In this document: piece after piece, positions 9,223 to 17,563 of the stretch
Layout: each line of letters opens with the position of its first letter
Numbering within the stretch: the stretch's first letter is position 1
Assembly: GCA_902524845.1 (NCBI GenBank)
Contig: CABZEW010000001.1
Location: 1 to 64,000 of the forward strand
Length of the DNA: 64,000 bases
DNA from: an uncultured Alphaproteobacteria bacterium
GTDB lineage: Bacteria; Pseudomonadota; Alphaproteobacteria; Rhodobacterales; Rhodobacteraceae
Direction of reading: 5' to 3'
Notes under the pieces: model-generated
The model's database searches: none
The model's input: only the letters and a program-made list of their open reading frames with translations
Told to the model about the DNA's origin: nothing
Made by a program: the position numbers and the translations under genes

Positions 9223-9975
9223 ATGCACGTTTTCTGCCCTGATTGTAATGCTGAATACAAAGTGAATGAGAGATCGTCTCTAACTAAGACGGTTAAGTTT
9301 GTATGTATCGAATGCGGAAACTCCTGGATCGATAGGTTTGAAAAATTTGAACAAACAAAGAAAGCGGTATCTGCATCACAAGTGCCTATTAGCAATGATG
9401 TCATTGGGACAACGCAAAAAGAATCAGCGACAATAGAACTTAACTCTTTGGCTTTAGAGGAAGTTCAAAATAGTTTTGGCAATCATAAAAACACTATTGA
9501 AACAAAAAATAATAACACTGAAAGAGACCATACCTTTCAATTTGAGACCCATGAGGCAGGGATTGAGAATGATAACGGGCCCTCTAAAACATTTCCAAAA
9601 ATTAGAAGTAATAACGAGGCTGTTAGTGATGATCAAATTGAAGAGCGCGATGCCAAGGACATAGCAATTGAGAAAAGGCTTAAGGAGTCTTCTGAACTAT
9701 TACAGAAAGCTAAGCAACCTGATATCGAAAGTAAAGAGGCTATACGAAAGAAAAACAACCCCAAGAGCCGGAGGTTTTTAGTAACTTTATCAAGCTTGTT
9801 AATAGTCAGTTTTTTTTCCTATAATCTTGTGGTTTTGTTTCTGGAAGAAATACTTAGACGGGTACCATTTGCACCAGAGATTTTGTCTCAAATTAGCAGT
9901 CAAACTGCCCTTTTCAGAGATATCCTTTTCACAATTATCAAAAAGATAATGGATTTTATTCCCACTTTGGCATAA
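9223..9975 (+). CDS. MJ0042-type zinc-ribbon protein with one membrane segment
   Basis: A 250-residue protein with an N-terminal zinc ribbon: C5-x2-C8 and C28-x2-C31 in the pattern FCPDCNAEYKV and FVCIECGNSW, typical of the MJ0042/zinc-ribbon-5 family. Residues 40-180 are polar, rich in E, K and N, and look disordered. One hydrophobic stretch at about 185-209 would place the zinc ribbon in the cytoplasm and a short C-terminal tail outside or in the membrane. The function is unknown. Homologues in Rhodobacterales lie near cell-division and plsC genes, so an envelope-linked regulatory role is possible but unproved. Its last 20 bases overlap the convergent lysA. Confidence 0.78.
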   Translation: MHVFCPDCNAEYKVNERSSLTKTVKFVCIECGNSWIDRFEKFEQTKKAVSASQVPISNDVIGTTQKESATIELNSLALEEVQNSFGNHKNTIETKNNNTERDHTFQFETHEAGIENDNGPSKTFPKIRSNNEAVSDDQIEERDAKDIAIEKRLKESSELLQKAKQPDIESKEAIRKKNNPKSRRFLVTLSSLLIVSFFSYNLVVLFLEEILRRVPFAPEILSQISSQTALFRDILFTIIKKIMDFIPTLA

Positions 9976-11218
9976 CTTCTTTGTCAAATATTTCGTCGTA
10001 AGTTGGTCTAGATCTAACGATTTCAAAGCGATTTTTATAAACCATAATTTCTGGAATTAAGGGTCTTGTATTGTACTCAGAGGATAAAACGGCTCCGTAT
10101 GCCCCAACATCCAAAAAAGCAAAAAAGTCTCCTGCTTCAGCTTTTGCTACAGGATAATTTTTAAGAAAAGTGTCGGTTGTTTCACAGACAGGCCCTACGA
10201 CATCGTATAGCTCAGTCTTTTGAATCTTTCCTTTAGATAAAGGTATTAGCCTGTGCACTGCGCCGTATAATGCGGTGCGAGAAAAATCATTCATGCCAGC
10301 GTCAGTAATAAGAAAACTTTTGTTTTGAGATTTCTTATTATGTAAAACTTTAGTGACCAGAATACCCGAGTTTCCGACAATATAACGACCTGGCTCAAAA
10401 ATAATTCTACAATTCAAATTTCCTAATATCTGCTTTACCAGTGTGCCATATTTCTGCAAGTCTGGTTCAAGGTCATCATCTGTATATTTGATGCCTAAGC
10501 CCCCACCAATATCAATATTTTCTAATTTAATATTTATATTTTTTAGGTCATAGATAAGCTTTTCTAAGTTTACAAACGTTTGACGGAAAGCGTTTAAATC
10601 ACTTATCTGGCTCCCTATATGGACATCAATACCCACAATCTTTATTTTACTTAGTTTACTGGCATACTGGTAAATCTCTTTGGCATCTGCAATTGGTATA
10701 CCAAATTTATTGTCCGCCTTACCGGTCGAGATATTTTCATGCGTCCCCGCGTCGATATCAGGATTGACTCTAAAAGCAATTGGTGCCTGCTTGTTGAGTC
10801 GAATTGCTATTTTATGAATCATTTCTAATTCAGACACACTTTCAATATTGAACTGTAATAAGGAAGATCTTAGTATTTCTGCGATTTCGAAATCCTGTTT
10901 CCCTACACCAGAAAATACAATTTTTTTTGGGTCGATACCTGCTCTTAATGCCCTCTTGTATTCGCCGAGTGATACAACATCAGCTCCACCTCCAAGTTTA
11001 GCAATCGTCTCCAAAACGGAGAGGTTTGAATTAGCTTTTACTGAATAACAAATTATACTATCCAATCCTTCTAATGACTTTTTAAATCGACCAAAATTTT
11101 CTTCAATAACTGTACGTGAGTAGACATAGAATGGCGTTCTTAAACCATTTGTTATCTCGCTGACAGCTACGTCTTCTACAAAAAGCTGGTTAAGTTTGTA
11201 AAAAATTTGTTTATTCAT
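9956..11218 (-). CDS. lysA: Diaminopimelate decarboxylase
   Basis: Last step of lysine synthesis: meso-diaminopimelate to lysine plus CO2, with PLP. The 420-residue protein has the PLP lysine K61 in CYSVKANSNL, the glycine-rich phosphate loop near IDIGGGLGIKY, EPGRYIVGNSG, and the substrate cysteine motif GPVCETTD. The ATG at 11218 lies inside the end of the lptM-like gene: the stop of that gene overlaps the first codons of lysA. It is the third gene of the argH-lptM-lysA run. dapD and dapE of the same pathway are at 33952-35942. The end overlaps the zinc-ribbon gene by 20 bases. Confidence 0.97.
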   Translation of the reverse strand: MNKQIFYKLNQLFVEDVAVSEITNGLRTPFYVYSRTVIEENFGRFKKSLEGLDSIICYSVKANSNLSVLETIAKLGGGADVVSLGEYKRALRAGIDPKKIVFSGVGKQDFEIAEILRSSLLQFNIESVSELEMIHKIAIRLNKQAPIAFRVNPDIDAGTHENISTGKADNKFGIPIADAKEIYQYASKLSKIKIVGIDVHIGSQISDLNAFRQTFVNLEKLIYDLKNINIKLENIDIGGGLGIKYTDDDLEPDLQKYGTLVKQILGNLNCRIIFEPGRYIVGNSGILVTKVLHNKKSQNKSFLITDAGMNDFSRTALYGAVHRLIPLSKGKIQKTELYDVVGPVCETTDTFLKNYPVAKAEAGDFFAFLDVGAYGAVLSSEYNTRPLIPEIMVYKNRFEIVRSRPTYDEIFDKEVMPKWE

Positions 11219-11327
11219 ATTTAAAATGTTTAGTTTTCTCAGTTAAAAATGGTGATGATTTAACACCACAGCCGGAGACGTTAAGGCAAAATATTATTAT
11301 TACAAGATAAAATATCCTACTAGGCAT
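11211..11327 (-). CDS. lptM: LptM-like small lipoprotein
   Basis: A 38-residue reading frame starting at an ATG inside the end of argH (11327) and ending inside the start of lysA (stop at 11211-11213). The N-terminus MPSRIFYLVIIIFCL is a short signal peptide. It leads to a lipobox V-S-G-C with C20 followed by GVK, the pattern of the short lipoproteins (YifL/LptM) that stabilise the LptD-LptE lipopolysaccharide translocon in E. coli. A small lipoprotein between argH and lysA is a common arrangement in alphaproteobacteria and also beside lysA in enterobacteria. The mature part is only 19 residues. No strong ribosome-binding site is seen, so translation may depend on coupling to argH. The function is inferred from motif and position. 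Confidence 0.75.
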   Translation of the reverse strand: MPSRIFYLVIIIFCLNVSGCGVKSSPFLTEKTKHFKYE

Positions 11328-12717
11328 TTAATTTTCTCTTCCAAAACCTAATTTGCCTTTTTATTTCTCTCGATGCTGTTCCTCCAAAGCTATTTTTAGA
11401 TTCAACAGAGTTTTCAGGAGACAAAATTTTAAAAACATCTTCATTTATCTTTGGCTCAATTTTTGCAAGATCGCTTAAATTTAATTCGCTCAATTTGATA
11501 TTCTTTTTAGACGCTATTTCCACAAACTTTCCAGTCAAAGAATGGGCATCTCTAAAAGGCATGCCCAAATCTCTAACAAAACAATCTGCCAAATCAGTTG
11601 CAGTAGAAAATCCATTTGATGCTGCGTTATACATATTTGTCTTCTTAATTTTCATATTCTCTATCAGCTCCTGCGTTATTTTTATTACAAGTATTAAAGT
11701 GTCAAAGACATCAAAAACAGACTCTTTATCCTCTTGCATATCTTTAGCATAAGCCAAGGGTAGACCCTTCATTACTGTGAGGAGAGATAATAGCGCTCCA
11801 TTAACCCTACCTGTCTTAGCCCTAATGAGCTCTGCAGCATCAGGATTTTTCTTCTGTGGCATTATAGAAGAACCCGTAACCAATGAGTCAGGTAGCGATA
11901 TAAAATCAAATTCTATTGATCCCCACAATATGAGCTCTTCCGCCAATCTACTAAAGTGGACCATAGCAATAGTAGAATCAGACATAAACTCTAAAACAAA
12001 ATCTCTATCGGAGACAGCATCCATGCTATTCCTCATGGGGTACCTAAATCCAAGGGTTTTTGCTGTGTAAAATCTATCAATTGGAAAAGAAGTTCCAGCC
12101 AAAGCAGCAGCGCCCAGAGGGCATTCATTCAATCTTTTCTTAGTTTGCTTAAACCGTTCTATATCTCTCCCGAACATCTCTATATATGCTAACAAGTGAT
12201 GACTGAATCTTACTGGCTGGGCAACTTGCAGATGCGTGTAACCCGGAGAAATTATTTTCATATTTTTTTCTGCCTTTTTGAGAATGATTACTTGAAGTTT
12301 AGATAGCTCAGCTTCTATGTCTTCAATAGCTTTTCTGATCCAAAGTCTAAAGTCCGTGACGACTTGATCGTTCCTTGACCGAGCAGTGTGTATACGACCC
12401 GCCTCTGCACCAATGATTTCGCCTAACCTCGACTCGATATTCATATGGATGTCCTCTAACAAACTATCAAAAATAAAATCACCTGAAACTAGCTCTTTCT
12501 CTATTTTTTTCAATCCATACAAGATCTTGTTTTTTGTCTGTTTGGTGATAATACCCGTTTTAGCCAGCATCTCTACATGAGCCCTTGAACCTAAAATATC
12601 CTCAAAAGCTAGCCTTTTATCAATATCTATTGAGGAGTTTATTTTTGTAAGTAGATCGGTCGATTTTTCAGAAAACCTTCCACCCCACATTTTATTTGAC
12701 TTTTTCTTATTAGACAT
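11320..12717 (-). CDS. argH: Argininosuccinate lyase
   Basis: Splits argininosuccinate to arginine and fumarate. Read as 465 residues from ATG 12717, chosen because GGAG lies six bases upstream; a GTG four codons earlier is less likely. The family signature GSSIMPQKKNPD is present, with MWGGRFSEKSTD near the N-terminus and TARSRNDQV (about 110). argG, the preceding enzyme, is separately placed at 30122. Two TAG stops follow in tandem. The gene is divergent from tlpA with only 28 bases between the two start codons. Confidence 0.97.
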   Translation of the reverse strand: MSNKKKSNKMWGGRFSEKSTDLLTKINSSIDIDKRLAFEDILGSRAHVEMLAKTGIITKQTKNKILYGLKKIEKELVSGDFIFDSLLEDIHMNIESRLGEIIGAEAGRIHTARSRNDQVVTDFRLWIRKAIEDIEAELSKLQVIILKKAEKNMKIISPGYTHLQVAQPVRFSHHLLAYIEMFGRDIERFKQTKKRLNECPLGAAALAGTSFPIDRFYTAKTLGFRYPMRNSMDAVSDRDFVLEFMSDSTIAMVHFSRLAEELILWGSIEFDFISLPDSLVTGSSIMPQKKNPDAAELIRAKTGRVNGALLSLLTVMKGLPLAYAKDMQEDKESVFDVFDTLILVIKITQELIENMKIKKTNMYNAASNGFSTATDLADCFVRDLGMPFRDAHSLTGKFVEIASKKNIKLSELNLSDLAKIEPKINEDVFKILSPENSVESKNSFGGTASREIKRQIRFWKRKLNA

Positions 12718-12745
12718 TCTAAACTCCACTACTACATCGTAAGGT

Positions 12746-13321
12746 ATGAAACCGATAATATTGCTAAAACTAGGGCCTTTAATACTTATCGTAAATCTTT
12801 TTTTTTCGTTTTCCGCAATTGCTGAAAGTAACTACAAAGCTAAAACTAAAGATATTATGACGGGAGAGCTCAGAAAATTTATTTTTTCTGGTGGTACTGA
12901 ACCTCTACCAAAACCTATAGTTCTGGACATAAATGGAAATGTTGTTGAGATTGGTTCCAACGACGATATCTTGATAATAAACTTTTGGGCCACTTGGTGT
13001 GCTCCGTGTAAAAAGGAGATGCCCTCACTTAATACTCTTGCAGAAAATATGAAATTTGATGACGTTAGAATAATCACCGTAGCATCAGGGAGGAATTCAA
13101 AAGAGGCAATCGAAGCTTTTTTTAGTGATAATAATTTGGCTAACCTTAACAAGTTTCGAGATCCAAAAGGAAAAATAGCAATGAGCTATGGAGTGACAGC
13201 CCTGCCAACAACAGTGTTGATTGATCCTTCCAGAAAGGAGATCGGGCGCATCATAGGAGATATCGATTGGAACAATGAAAATATACGCTCATTTTTGAGA
13301 AACTTGCTAAAAACGAGTTAA
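12746..13321 (+). CDS. tlpA: TlpA-family thioredoxin-like disulfide reductase
   Basis: A 191-residue exported thioredoxin-like protein. Residues 1-27 form a signal peptide (KLGPLILIVNLFFSFSAIA, then ES). The active site WCAPC gives C85 and C88 within NFWATWCAPCKKEMPSL, and a cis-proline follows in GVTALPTT. TlpA proteins keep periplasmic or cytochrome-maturation cysteines reduced; the target here is unknown. The position divergent from argH is familiar from Rhodobacterales genomes. An AAGG lies just before the start. Whether the N-terminus is cleaved or left as an anchor cannot be settled. Confidence 0.88.
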   Translation: MKPIILLKLGPLILIVNLFFSFSAIAESNYKAKTKDIMTGELRKFIFSGGTEPLPKPIVLDINGNVVEIGSNDDILIINFWATWCAPCKKEMPSLNTLAENMKFDDVRIITVASGRNSKEAIEAFFSDNNLANLNKFRDPKGKIAMSYGVTALPTTVLIDPSRKEIGRIIGDIDWNNENIRSFLRNLLKTS

Positions 13322-13462
13322 GAACTTTGAACTGGAAAATATTTGTACGTTCTTTATCTATCAAGTTTAGGAAATTTAGTACACATATGGTGTTTATCTT
13401 GACTATTAAAAAATTTAAATCTAAACGATTTACATCTATCAAATATTAATGGGAGTTTAGGC

Positions 13463-14182
13463 ATGAGAGTAGCGCTCATAACCGGTGGAACCAGAGGAAT
13501 AGGTGCTGCCATTTCAATTAAACTTAAAGAAACGGGGTACAAAGTTGCGGCTGTTTACGCGGGTAACGACGAGGCAGCTACCAAATTTTCTACCGAGAAT
13601 AAAATAGATATATTCAAATGGTCTATTGGTAATTATGAGCAATGTGTTGCTGGCACAAAAAATGTCGAGGAGAAACTCGGTCCCATAGATGTTTTGGTCA
13701 ATAATGCAGGTATTACAAGAGATGGCATGTTTCACAAAATGTCACAAGATCAGTGGCGCGATGTAATCAACGTTAATCTTAATGGTCTCTTTAACATGAC
13801 CCACCCCGTTTGGGACGGAATGAGAGCTAGAGAATTTGGCAGAATTGTGAATATCTCTTCAATAAATGGGCAGAAGGGGCAATTAGGACAGGCGAATTAT
13901 TCTGCTGCAAAAGCTGGGGAGCTTGGTTTTACGAAATCCTTAGCTCTTGAAGGAGCGAGAAAGGGCATCACAGTAAACGCGATCTGTCCAGGATATATAA
14001 ACACAGATATGGTTAAGGCAATGAGTGAAAATGCCATCGAAGCAACTGAAAACCAAATCCCTGTCGGACATTTGGGAGAACCTGAAGACATTGCTCGATG
14101 TGTAAAGTTTCTGGTTGCTGATGAATCCACTTTCATTACAGGCTCGACTATAAGCGCCAATGGCGGACATTATTTAATTTAA
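13463..14182 (+). CDS. phaB: Acetoacetyl-CoA reductase (short-chain dehydrogenase)
   Basis: A 239-residue NADPH-dependent SDR that reduces acetoacetyl-CoA to (R)-3-hydroxybutyryl-CoA, for polyhydroxybutyrate or the ethylmalonyl-CoA pathway. The nucleotide motif is GGTRGIG (8-14). NNAG lies at 80-83, and the catalytic S133, Y146 and K150 are in ISSINGQKGQ and NYSAAKAG. The FNMTHPVWDGMR stretch and GYINTDMV are typical of PhaB rather than FabG. GGGAG lies seven bases before the ATG. No phaA or phaC is in the window, but mcl1 and mce point to the ethylmalonyl-CoA pathway. The 3' end overlaps the convergent methyltransferase by 9 bases. Confidence 0.9.
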   Translation: MRVALITGGTRGIGAAISIKLKETGYKVAAVYAGNDEAATKFSTENKIDIFKWSIGNYEQCVAGTKNVEEKLGPIDVLVNNAGITRDGMFHKMSQDQWRDVINVNLNGLFNMTHPVWDGMRAREFGRIVNISSINGQKGQLGQANYSAAKAGELGFTKSLALEGARKGITVNAICPGYINTDMVKAMSENAIEATENQIPVGHLGEPEDIARCVKFLVADESTFITGSTISANGGHYLI

Positions 14183-14944
14183 CAGAAGGGGATAACCAGA
14201 ACGAAGAACTTTCTTTAACTCGTCTTCGTAAACCACCTTTCCTGACACTGTATCTCTTCTATGTACTGTTTTTGGAGCCAACAATGTAAAGGCAGCACTA
14301 CTGCTTTTGGTTGCCTGAACAATGACCGTTTTTGGGCTTACATCTTTAAAGGAACTTATGGGTTGAACGGTTATTTGACCAAAGTGACCGCTTAAGCATT
14401 CCATTATCTCTGGCAGCCTTTCTACTCTTTGAATAATCGTGACTTTACCTTTTGGTTTACACCTTTTCTTTGCTACTGAAAACCACTCTGATAACGGTAC
14501 GGTTTCAATTTTAGCTTGATTTGAGCTTCGTATAGGAGACTTCTTGACCGAGTTTTTTTTGAAGTATGGGGGATTCATGAAAACGTGATCAAATGATACA
14601 GATTTCAACTCTCCAATACTGGTAGCTATATCATTATTGAAAATCGTAGCTTTAAACTTGTTTAGACTTATATTCCTGCGACAAAGATCGGCTACTCTTT
14701 TATCAAATTCAATTCCGTAAACCTTCAACCCTTCAACTCGATGCAACAGACAACACAATGCTACTCCATTTCCACAACCTAGTTCTAACACCTTCTGGCC
14801 ACGTTCCACGGCAACAGATGCAGCCACTAAAACTGAGTCCATATTTCCTCTATATCCGTCAGGAAACTGAAGTATTTCTAATTTGTTGCCCAAAAACTTA
14901 TTTTTTGTTAGTTCTTTGTTATCATCAAACATGTAAAACTTCAT
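14174..14944 (-). CDS. TrmN6-like SAM-dependent methyltransferase (COG4123)
   Basis: A class I methyltransferase related to tRNA1(Val) adenine-37 N6-methyltransferase. Motif I is LELGCGNGVALC and motif IV is the N6-adenine signature MNPPYF. The C-terminal region has KPKGKVTIIQRVERLPEIM. From ATG 14944 the protein has 256 residues; starts at 14968 (TTG) or 14932 (ATG) are also possible. The family normally begins with a short D/E-L-T-x-D/K-x-FLG segment, seen here as KELTKNKFLG. The substrate is not certain: tRNA1(Val) is the best guess. It is divergent from the polyprenyl synthase gene, an order also seen in Rhodobacterales. Confidence 0.82.
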   Translation of the reverse strand: MKFYMFDDNKELTKNKFLGNKLEILQFPDGYRGNMDSVLVAASVAVERGQKVLELGCGNGVALCCLLHRVEGLKVYGIEFDKRVADLCRRNISLNKFKATIFNNDIATSIGELKSVSFDHVFMNPPYFKKNSVKKSPIRSSNQAKIETVPLSEWFSVAKKRCKPKGKVTIIQRVERLPEIMECLSGHFGQITVQPISSFKDVSPKTVIVQATKSSSAAFTLLAPKTVHRRDTVSGKVVYEDELKKVLRSGYPLLLN

Positions 14945-15022
14945 ATAATTTATCTTTTCAATTGCCAATAGTTTTTATAAACAAAAGTTCTCTTAAATAT
15001 AACAAGCAGTGGAATATATAAT

Positions 15023-16006
15023 TTGTCTACGTCTATATCAAAACTATCGGATTTACTATCGGAAAAAATTAGAAATACGAACCAAGTAATCGAGGAAAAT
15101 CTCATATCAAAAGAGACTGCAATTATAGGGGACATTGCTTCTCATCTAATAAATTCCGGGGGAAAGAGAGTTCGACCACTTCTAACACTAACTGTCTCCG
15201 AACTTTTTGATTATCAGGGTGACAAGGATACCGTTTTAGCGGCCGCTATTGAATATATACATTCTGCTACCCTTCTCCACGATGACGTTATTGATCGCAG
15301 TCAAAAAAGACGAGGTCTGAAAACAGCTAATATAATCTGGACCAATAAGTACTCCGTATTGGTAGGAGATTTCCTATTCTCTAGGGCATTTCAGCTCATG
15401 GTAAGAACTGGGTCTTTAAGAATAATGAGAACCTTATCAGACGCCTCTGCAATTATTTCGCAAGGTGAAATTCTACAAGTAGGTATTGAAAAAAGACTAG
15501 ATGCGTCCAAAGAGGATTATTTAAAAGTAATAAAGGGCAAAACATCAGCTCTCTTTTCGGCAGCGTGTCAAGCAGGAGCAGAAATTACTAAAGCAAGCGA
15601 TTCTCAAATAGAAGCTCTACGAAAGTATGGCGAATGTATTGGAACCAGTTTTCAACTCATAGATGATCGCTTAGATTACTTAGGTAATGAAAAACAAATG
15701 GGGAAAAATAAAGGTAACGATTTCTTTGAAAAAAAAATTACTCTCCCAATCATCCATGCATATGAAAAGTCTTCTAAAGCTGAAAAGAAAGTTATAAGAG
15801 AAATATTTCAAAAACCTAACTCAAATCATGATGATCTCAATATTTTTCTAGAAATTATGGAGAAGAAAAAATCTCTACTTTTCACAAAAAACCAAGCCAC
15901 AATTTGGACTGAGAGATCTATAAACGCACTAAAAATCTTAGAAAACTCAAAAATAAAGGCTTTACTAATAGAGCTTGCTGAAGAAATTTTGGACAGAGCC
16001 TCTTAA
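15023..16006 (+). CDS. Long-chain polyprenyl diphosphate synthase (ubiquinone side chain)
   Basis: A trans-isoprenyl diphosphate synthase of 327 residues. GGKRVRP (46-52), the first aspartate-rich motif LLHDDVIDRS (DDxxD at 87-91) and the second motif QLIDDRLDYLG are all present. The residues before the first motif (Y78 and small residues near it) fit a long-chain product such as octa- or decaprenyl diphosphate, but the exact length cannot be read. The protein would supply the ubiquinone tail, for which UbiK (44502) is an assembly helper. No ATG or GTG is in frame at the expected place: TTG 15023, after a GGA box, is the likely start. The stop overlaps that of ispE by 4 bases. Confidence 0.92.
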   Translation: MSTSISKLSDLLSEKIRNTNQVIEENLISKETAIIGDIASHLINSGGKRVRPLLTLTVSELFDYQGDKDTVLAAAIEYIHSATLLHDDVIDRSQKRRGLKTANIIWTNKYSVLVGDFLFSRAFQLMVRTGSLRIMRTLSDASAIISQGEILQVGIEKRLDASKEDYLKVIKGKTSALFSAACQAGAEITKASDSQIEALRKYGECIGTSFQLIDDRLDYLGNEKQMGKNKGNDFFEKKITLPIIHAYEKSSKAEKKVIREIFQKPNSNHDDLNIFLEIMEKKKSLLFTKNQATIWTERSINALKILENSKIKALLIELAEEILDRAS

Positions 16007-16851
16007 TTCACTTTCGAAAATTTAACCCACCATTTATTACTTTTTTGATTTAGATAACTTACTGCTCTTTTTGCTATATCCTGAGTTCTATAGAGGCCAA
16101 AACAAGTAGATCCTGACCCGGACATTCTAGAAAGTAAAACATCCCGCGTTTTCTCTATTGTATATAGCACCTCTTTAATTTCTGGCCATTTATTGGTCGC
16201 TATAGCCTGAAGGTCATTTCTCTGCCTTTTAAGATAGTCTATAAACTGATCGGAGTTACTGAAATGAGCCATAGGCTCCAATGGTTCATTATGTTTTTCA
16301 ATGACCTGTTCAAATACACTGTTTGTCGGTACAAAGATGCGCGGATTAACTAAAACGATCCATAGATCGATTCCTGAAATATCTATAGGTCTAACAATCT
16401 CTCCTATTCCTTCTACTCTTGATGCGATACTCGATACACAAACCGGAACGTCCGCTCCAATTTTTGATATAGACTTAGGCGAGGGCATCGGGTACCTGCA
16501 GTAATTTGTTATAAATCTTATTACAGCAGCAGCATCGGCTGAGCCACCGCCTAACCCGGCACCTAATGGCAGGTTTTTTTCGAGACTAATAGAAAAATGG
16601 TCCGTAAGCTCATTTTTAAATAGGTTTAACGCTTGTAAAATAGAGTTTTTTTTAACGTTCAGTGACTCAGAAAATTCTCCCGTAACAGTAAGCATATTTT
16701 TCCTGTTTTTTTTAAAAGATAAACAGTCGAATATATCTGTGAAAACGACTATGCTATCAAGAACGTGGTAACCATCTTCCTTCACTCCTGTAACATGGAG
16801 AGCAAGATTAATCTTCGCGCACCCCTTTTCTTCAACAGTAATATCTTTCAC
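16003..16851 (-). CDS. ispE: 4-diphosphocytidyl-2-C-methyl-D-erythritol kinase
   Basis: GHMP-family kinase of the MEP pathway, 282 residues. CAKINLALHV holds the catalytic lysine. The ATP loop is PLGAGLGGGSADAAA at about 95-109, and MSGSGSTCFGLY near residue 242 is the third GHMP motif. The start codon is GTG at 16851 with a GGTG/GGAAG stretch upstream; no ATG fits. It follows the TPR gene by 15 bases and probably belongs to the ETF-QO/TPR/ispE transcript. The gene is convergent with the polyprenyl synthase (4-base overlap), so two isoprenoid enzymes lie tail to tail. Confidence 0.95.
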   Translation of the reverse strand: MKDITVEEKGCAKINLALHVTGVKEDGYHVLDSIVVFTDIFDCLSFKKNRKNMLTVTGEFSESLNVKKNSILQALNLFKNELTDHFSISLEKNLPLGAGLGGGSADAAAVIRFITNYCRYPMPSPKSISKIGADVPVCVSSIASRVEGIGEIVRPIDISGIDLWIVLVNPRIFVPTNSVFEQVIEKHNEPLEPMAHFSNSDQFIDYLKRQRNDLQAIATNKWPEIKEVLYTIEKTRDVLLSRMSGSGSTCFGLYRTQDIAKRAVSYLNQKSNKWWVKFSKVN

Positions 16852-16866
16852 TATTCACCATCTTCC

Positions 16867-17562
16867 TTACCTTAAGTTCAGTCCGAATATTAATTTGTCT
16901 TCTATATTTTTTTGGTCAACAGGATCAGGATTAAATGAAAGTGACTTTTTCCATTGAAATTTTGCTTCCCTTTTTCGCCCTAACATCCATAGAACGTCCC
17001 CCAAGTGATCATTTACTATTGGATCGGTTGATTCGAGCTCCATTGCCCTTTCCAAGTATAGAAGTGCTTTTTCGAAATCTTTTGATTGATAATATGCCCA
17101 ACCAAGAGAGTCAATTATATGATAGCTATCTGGCTTTTTCTCAGCTGCGAGTGAAATCATTCTCATTGCCTGATCTAGTTTTTCTTTTCTTTCTAACAAG
17201 CTATACCCCATATAATTCAATATTTGAGGATGATCGGGGCTTAGTTCTAGAGCACTTATAAAGTCCGCTTCTGCCAAACCCCAATCCTTTGATCGCTCAA
17301 ACGAAATTCCACGTAAGAATAAAATTGGCCATAAAGACTCGGTGTATAATTCTTTTTTTGCAGCCTCAAGTGCTCCGGTATAGGACTTGATAGCGCCTTT
17401 ATAAAGACGTTGAGACCGCTGAAGGCTCCCGTAAGTCTTCAATAATCTGGCGTTCTCAGAACCATTACCAATGAATTCTTCAATGTACTCTAATGCTGAC
17501 TCATCACTATCTAGTTGCTCGATCGCATATGTTTTTTCTACAATACTATCCATATAGAACAC
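16867..17562 (-). CDS. TPR protein, C-terminal part after a frame break
   Basis: A frame of 231 codons holding tetratricopeptide repeats: typical W-LG-Y-A-F-P patterns occur in SPDHPQILNYMGYSLLE, DSYHIIDSLGWAYYQ and DPIVNDHLGDVLWMLG. It matches the C-terminal half of the roughly 570-residue TPR protein that Rhodobacterales encode between ETF-QO and ispE. The preceding frame (17564-18529) holds the N-terminal half. The two meet at a run of seven A residues (minus strand); one more A would join them. A GTG at 17562 or ATG at 17553 could start it separately, but no good ribosome-binding site is seen. See the finding on the A7 tract. Confidence 0.8.
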   Translation of the reverse strand: MFYMDSIVEKTYAIEQLDSDESALEYIEEFIGNGSENARLLKTYGSLQRSQRLYKGAIKSYTGALEAAKKELYTESLWPILFLRGISFERSKDWGLAEADFISALELSPDHPQILNYMGYSLLERKEKLDQAMRMISLAAEKKPDSYHIIDSLGWAYYQSKDFEKALLYLERAMELESTDPIVNDHLGDVLWMLGRKREAKFQWKKSLSFNPDPVDQKNIEDKLIFGLNLR

Positions 17563-17563
17563 A

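Noticed and set aside
13322-13462. TTGACT at 13399 as a phaB promoter
   Set aside because: No acceptable -10 at 16-18 bases.
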